Assembly: GCF_003597395.2 (NCBI RefSeq)
Contig: NC_133769.1
Location: 50,724,226-50,788,225 of the forward strand
Length of the DNA: 64,000 nt
Direction of reading: 5' to 3'
From: Chelonoidis abingdonii
Lineage: Eukaryota > Chordata > Testudines > Testudinidae
The position numbers and the translations under genes were made by a program. The stretch's first letter is position 1. Every line of letters starts with the position of its first letter. The notes under the pieces are model-generated. The model was given only the letters and a program-made list of their open reading frames with translations, was not told where the DNA came from and made no database searches. Positions 60,886 to 64,000 of this stretch are shown piece after piece.

Positions 60886-62979
60886 ATCTAGGAGAATACA
60901 GAAGACCAATTGCTGTTACTTACTGCTGTTACTCCTTTAGTTGAAGTGGAAGAAATCAGTGCTGTAGATCTGAAGGTCTTGCATTCAAGCCCTCCTGACA
61001 ACCCATGAAGCAGAAACCAGGATGTGAAGATATCATTAAAGACTGTATCATAATTCATGTATGCAAAGGGATTGCATTAAGGTTGCATGAGGACCTTAAT
61101 TGTGGTATGTGATTGATTAATTTGAACGTTCTTTTAATATATTTTTGTGTGTGTGTATGTATGGTTATATGTGTGTGCGTATATATCTGTATGTGTGTGT
61201 GTGTGTGTGTGTTCGTTCCTCTGTTAAGACCCTCCCTCTACTAGTCCAAGTTATCATGGGCTTCTATCACTGCTACCTTCAACCCTCCACCCACAGTATC
61301 TCTGTTTGGGTTTTTTTCACCCATCTATTGACCTTGTCGTAAATTGGATGGTAATCTCTTCGGGACAGGGACTGTTTTCCTATCATATATTTGTACAGTA
61401 CCTAGGGCCTTCATCCTACTTGGGGTCCATTAGCACGTCTCTAATACAAATAATAAATTATACTACAACTTTTCATTTAGAAATGTACATGGAGATGTAC
61501 TTCATTTTATGAAATAATATGGACACTGAAATGTCCAGGATATGTGCCAGGAACTCATGATTACTGAGCGATTTCCTCTGATAGTTTATATCCCCTTGAT
61601 ACTTTTTCCCAATTTGGAGTTGTCAGGGTGTATTATTATGACACAATGTAGAGTGCAGTACCTCATATCACTGTAGGGTGCATATCTGATTCATCCTGAC
61701 TCATGCACACCATCATGTTACGTCTGTAGGTTGTGAGCCTTTCAGAGGAGAGGTCGTGTCTTCTCCGTTTATACAGCAACCAGTGCAATGGAGCTTCAAT
61801 TCAAACTGGGGCTTTTGGACACTGCAATAACATATTTATTACTACTAAAAATAAAGTTGTCACACTGAAATTTAAAGAAAAATACCCTTTTCTCCCCATC
61901 TACCTTCATTAAAAATGTGCATAAAGAAAAATATTTGCATGCCCCATGCAAACACTCTGTTGCTTATAACAGGTTTCAAGTGGCTGGGTGCCAGGCTGAG
62001 GGCATGCCAGAGAGAGCTTTAAACCAGAGTCTTATAGATAGTGATTAGTTAACATCTTTTTAATGATGAATTAATGAGCAGTAAAAACATTCTAATTCCA
62101 ATATGTACAGAACCTTGTGTTTAAAGGTGCAGGTTCAGTGAGAGTAGTTCTGTGACTTTTGTGAAGCCAGAAAAGACTGTGTTCAGTGTAGTCAACGTCC
62201 AATCAGTCTGTCAAAGTTAACTACACATGCCATACTGGGAAATGAAATGATTACTGACAAATTTTATAGGTATATTCTGTCAAATTTAAAAGGCAATCAG
62301 AAGCCTAAATGAAAATTATGCCTGGGGAAAGTATTAAAAATGGTGGGGTTTTGTTTTTGTTTTTGTTTTTTGTCCTTTGGATTCTTTGTGAAGTAGGCAG
62401 TTGATTTAAAAAATGCATATGAAAAAAAAAACTACATTTTCCCCCTCTCCCCCCAATGGTGAGTATAAAAGTATTCAGGAAGGATGACATCAATAATCAT
62501 CTGGGCAACACTGGCACAGTGAGTTGGAATGATTCATTATACTGTAATTAACTTTTAATTAACTTTACTCTGCTTTACTTATTTTAGAAAATTAAATAAA
62601 CTTCATTTTATTGCACTGGCTAAACCAATGAGCAGAAGCTAGAGTTCTGCTGTAATTAAAATAAGCAATCTGGCAAAACTGTGTGTAAAGGATAATGAAG
62701 AAATGTTTCTCTGCAACTGGAACTATTTCTGATGTTCTGTTACACTTTTATAGATTTTTTTCAGGTATTTCCCAATAGTTGCCATGCAAGGAAGCCCTGT
62801 GAAATGTTTTTTTAATAGTCTAGCCTTCTTCAAAAAAACAGAAAACATTTCTTTAATTATTAAATAATTTCTCGAAATCATGTGATTTTTTTTTCAGGAT
62901 GTAATTTTAGTCATCCTCAAAGAAACTGCAACAGCCTTTTAGCAGAACAGGAAGCCGAGAAGAGTGCATCTAAAGTTGG
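60886..62979. other. Intergenic DNA with a (TG)n microsatellite
   Basis: A TG/TA-rich tract lies at 61146-61212. A (TTTTTG)-type run lies near 62346-62371. No gene is seen, and the frame at 61145-61342 is the microsatellite. Confidence 0.45.
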
Positions 62980-63187
62980 TCTGGCAACCCCCATCTTTTC
63001 ATGTTCTCTCTCTCTCAATGTGTGTGTATATATATATTCCTACTGTATTTTACACTCTATGCATCTGATGAAGTAGATTTTAGCCCACAAAATTTTATGC
63101 CCAAATAAATTTGTTAGTCTCTAAGGTGCCACAAGTACTCTTCGTTCTTTTTGCTGATACAGACTAACATGGCTACCCCTCTGAATT
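62980..63187 (+). mobile_element. Penelope-like retroelement 3' fragment with decayed hammerhead core
   Basis: The sequence runs from GGCAACCCCCATCTTTTCAT through GCATCTGATGAAGTAG, TTTAGCCCACAAAATTTTAT, AAATTTGTTAGTCTCTAAGG and TGCCACAAGTACTC to GATACAGACTAACATGGCTA. This is a reptile repeat that I recognise and that carries the layout of the hammerhead ribozyme found in Penelope-like elements: CTGATGA (63065-63071), a short stem ending CCCAC, then the GAAA box. Here the GAAA box is AAAA at 63089-63092. The retroelement class is inferred from the repeat and the ribozyme layout. Confidence 0.65.
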
Positions 63188-63639
63188 CTGATGCTGCAGC
63201 TCAGTAAAGCAAGGATATATTGCTGAATTGCTACATGCTTATGGGCTGTCCCTCAAACAATTCATTTCAATCAGTGGCTTCTTTTGGAATTTTTAAGCTT
63301 TCACTCTTCCAGTTGGGCCAACCAACAGCAGATTAAAGTTGGGTTCCTGGTGTGAAAGCCTGACCACATCAAGATAGTGGGAGTTTTCCCACTGACTTCA
63401 GTGAGGCCAAGATTTCATCCCTGATGAACTTTGATACACTTCTACAGGAAGCTTTCTTAACTGATCCTGCTGCATATCTAACACAGTGGTTGTTACTGCC
63501 ACCAGTCCATGTCCTCTCTCTTTGGGAAGTAGGGAGAAAGCCCCTCTCCTTCCTCCTGTAATAGTGGCCATCACTGTGGCTTTTGCTGTGCTGTTTTTGG
63601 GGTACTGTTATCTATATCTCTATATTGTGGAGAAGGAGA
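63188..63639. other. Intergenic DNA with short repeat core
   Basis: Bases 63340-63425 hold a fragment with CCCACTGACTTCAGTGAGGC and AGATTTCATCC, as near 19380. The open frame that starts at 63486 enters CR1 sequence near 63640. Confidence 0.4.
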
Positions 63640-64000
63640 GAGATAAAAATGATGACATCAAGAAGTCAAAAGTGTTTAATGCCTATTTTGTGTTAGTCTT
63701 CATTAGAAAAGTTAATAGTGACCAGATCCTCAACACAATTAATATTAACAACAAGAGGAAGGAATGTAAGCCATACTAGGGAAAGAACAGGTTAAAGAAT
63801 ATGTAGATAAATTAGATGTTTTCAAGTTGGCCTGATGAAATTCATCCTTGGGTGCCCAAGAAACTAGCTGAAGTAATCTCAGAACCATTAGCAATTATCT
63901 TGGAGAACTCATAGAGGACAGGTGAGGTCTCAGATGACTGGAGAAGGGCAGACAGAACTCATGTTTAAAAAGGGGAACAAAGAGGACCCTGGGAAATTAT
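63640..64000 (+). pseudogene. CR1 ORF2 fragment running off the window edge
   Basis: The segment reads KSKVFNAYFVLVFIRKVNSD at 63663-63722, then, with frame changes, EYVDKLDVFK and EIHPWVPKKLAEVISEPLAI, then SDDWRRADRTHV near 63930-63965. These are the linker and the first conserved blocks of the CR1 reverse transcriptase. It differs from the copy at 57075-60350 and belongs to another CR1 subfamily. The 3' continuation lies beyond base 64000. Stops break the frame. Confidence 0.8.

Noticed and set aside
61145..61342. Valine/cysteine-rich frame
   Set aside because: Its first part is a translated (TG)n microsatellite.

Overview
The window looks like a non-coding stretch of a reptile nuclear genome, most likely a turtle. 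The signs are CR1 LINEs, a PIF/Harbinger DNA transposon with its own MITEs, a hAT-type MITE, an ERV-type LTR, a Penelope-like 3' end and MIR/CORE-SINE-like fragments, all in AT-rich, CpG-poor DNA. The family names come from recognition by eye, not from a database search. I found no host protein-coding exon, tRNA or rRNA that I can support. Nearly all open frames are short chance frames.

Layout. Bases 1-3856 are an unusual CpG-rich block with no host or repeat signature I know. It carries broken protein traces in the order of a parvovirus genome: SF3-helicase-like (NS/Rep-like) pieces first, then capsid-like pieces. It is the best candidate for something undescribed, but it is tentative. It abuts the terminal inverted repeat of a DNA transposon (3857-4029). 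Bases 11202-15238 are a complete but dead PIF/Harbinger transposon with a TTG target duplication. It has a DDE transposase on the plus strand and a Myb/SANT-like DNA-binding protein on the minus strand, converging on back-to-back poly(A) signals. An antisense ERV-type LTR lies at about 16530-17657 and a hAT-type MITE with a perfect 8-bp duplication at 23481-23781. Smaller MITEs lie at 32124-32235, 35362-35627, 44300-44426, 46740-47045 and 56774-57067.

Bases 52052-53900 hold a three-level nest: an old CR1-derived repeat split by a hAT-like foldback element, itself split by a CR1 3' end. Bases 57075-60350 are a 5' CR1 copy with ORF1 (esterase) and ORF2 (endonuclease plus part of the reverse transcriptase), cut off inside the RT. 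A Penelope-like 3' end with a decayed hammerhead-ribozyme core lies at 62980-63187, and another CR1 runs off the right edge.

The rest is AT-rich intergenic sequence with scattered short repeats. Two unique segments (about 29230-29720 and 42590-43240) are possible conserved non-coding elements. The genes here do not work together as a host pathway. The only functional unit was the Harbinger transposase plus its Myb-like partner, with MITEs sharing their terminal repeats as probable dependents.
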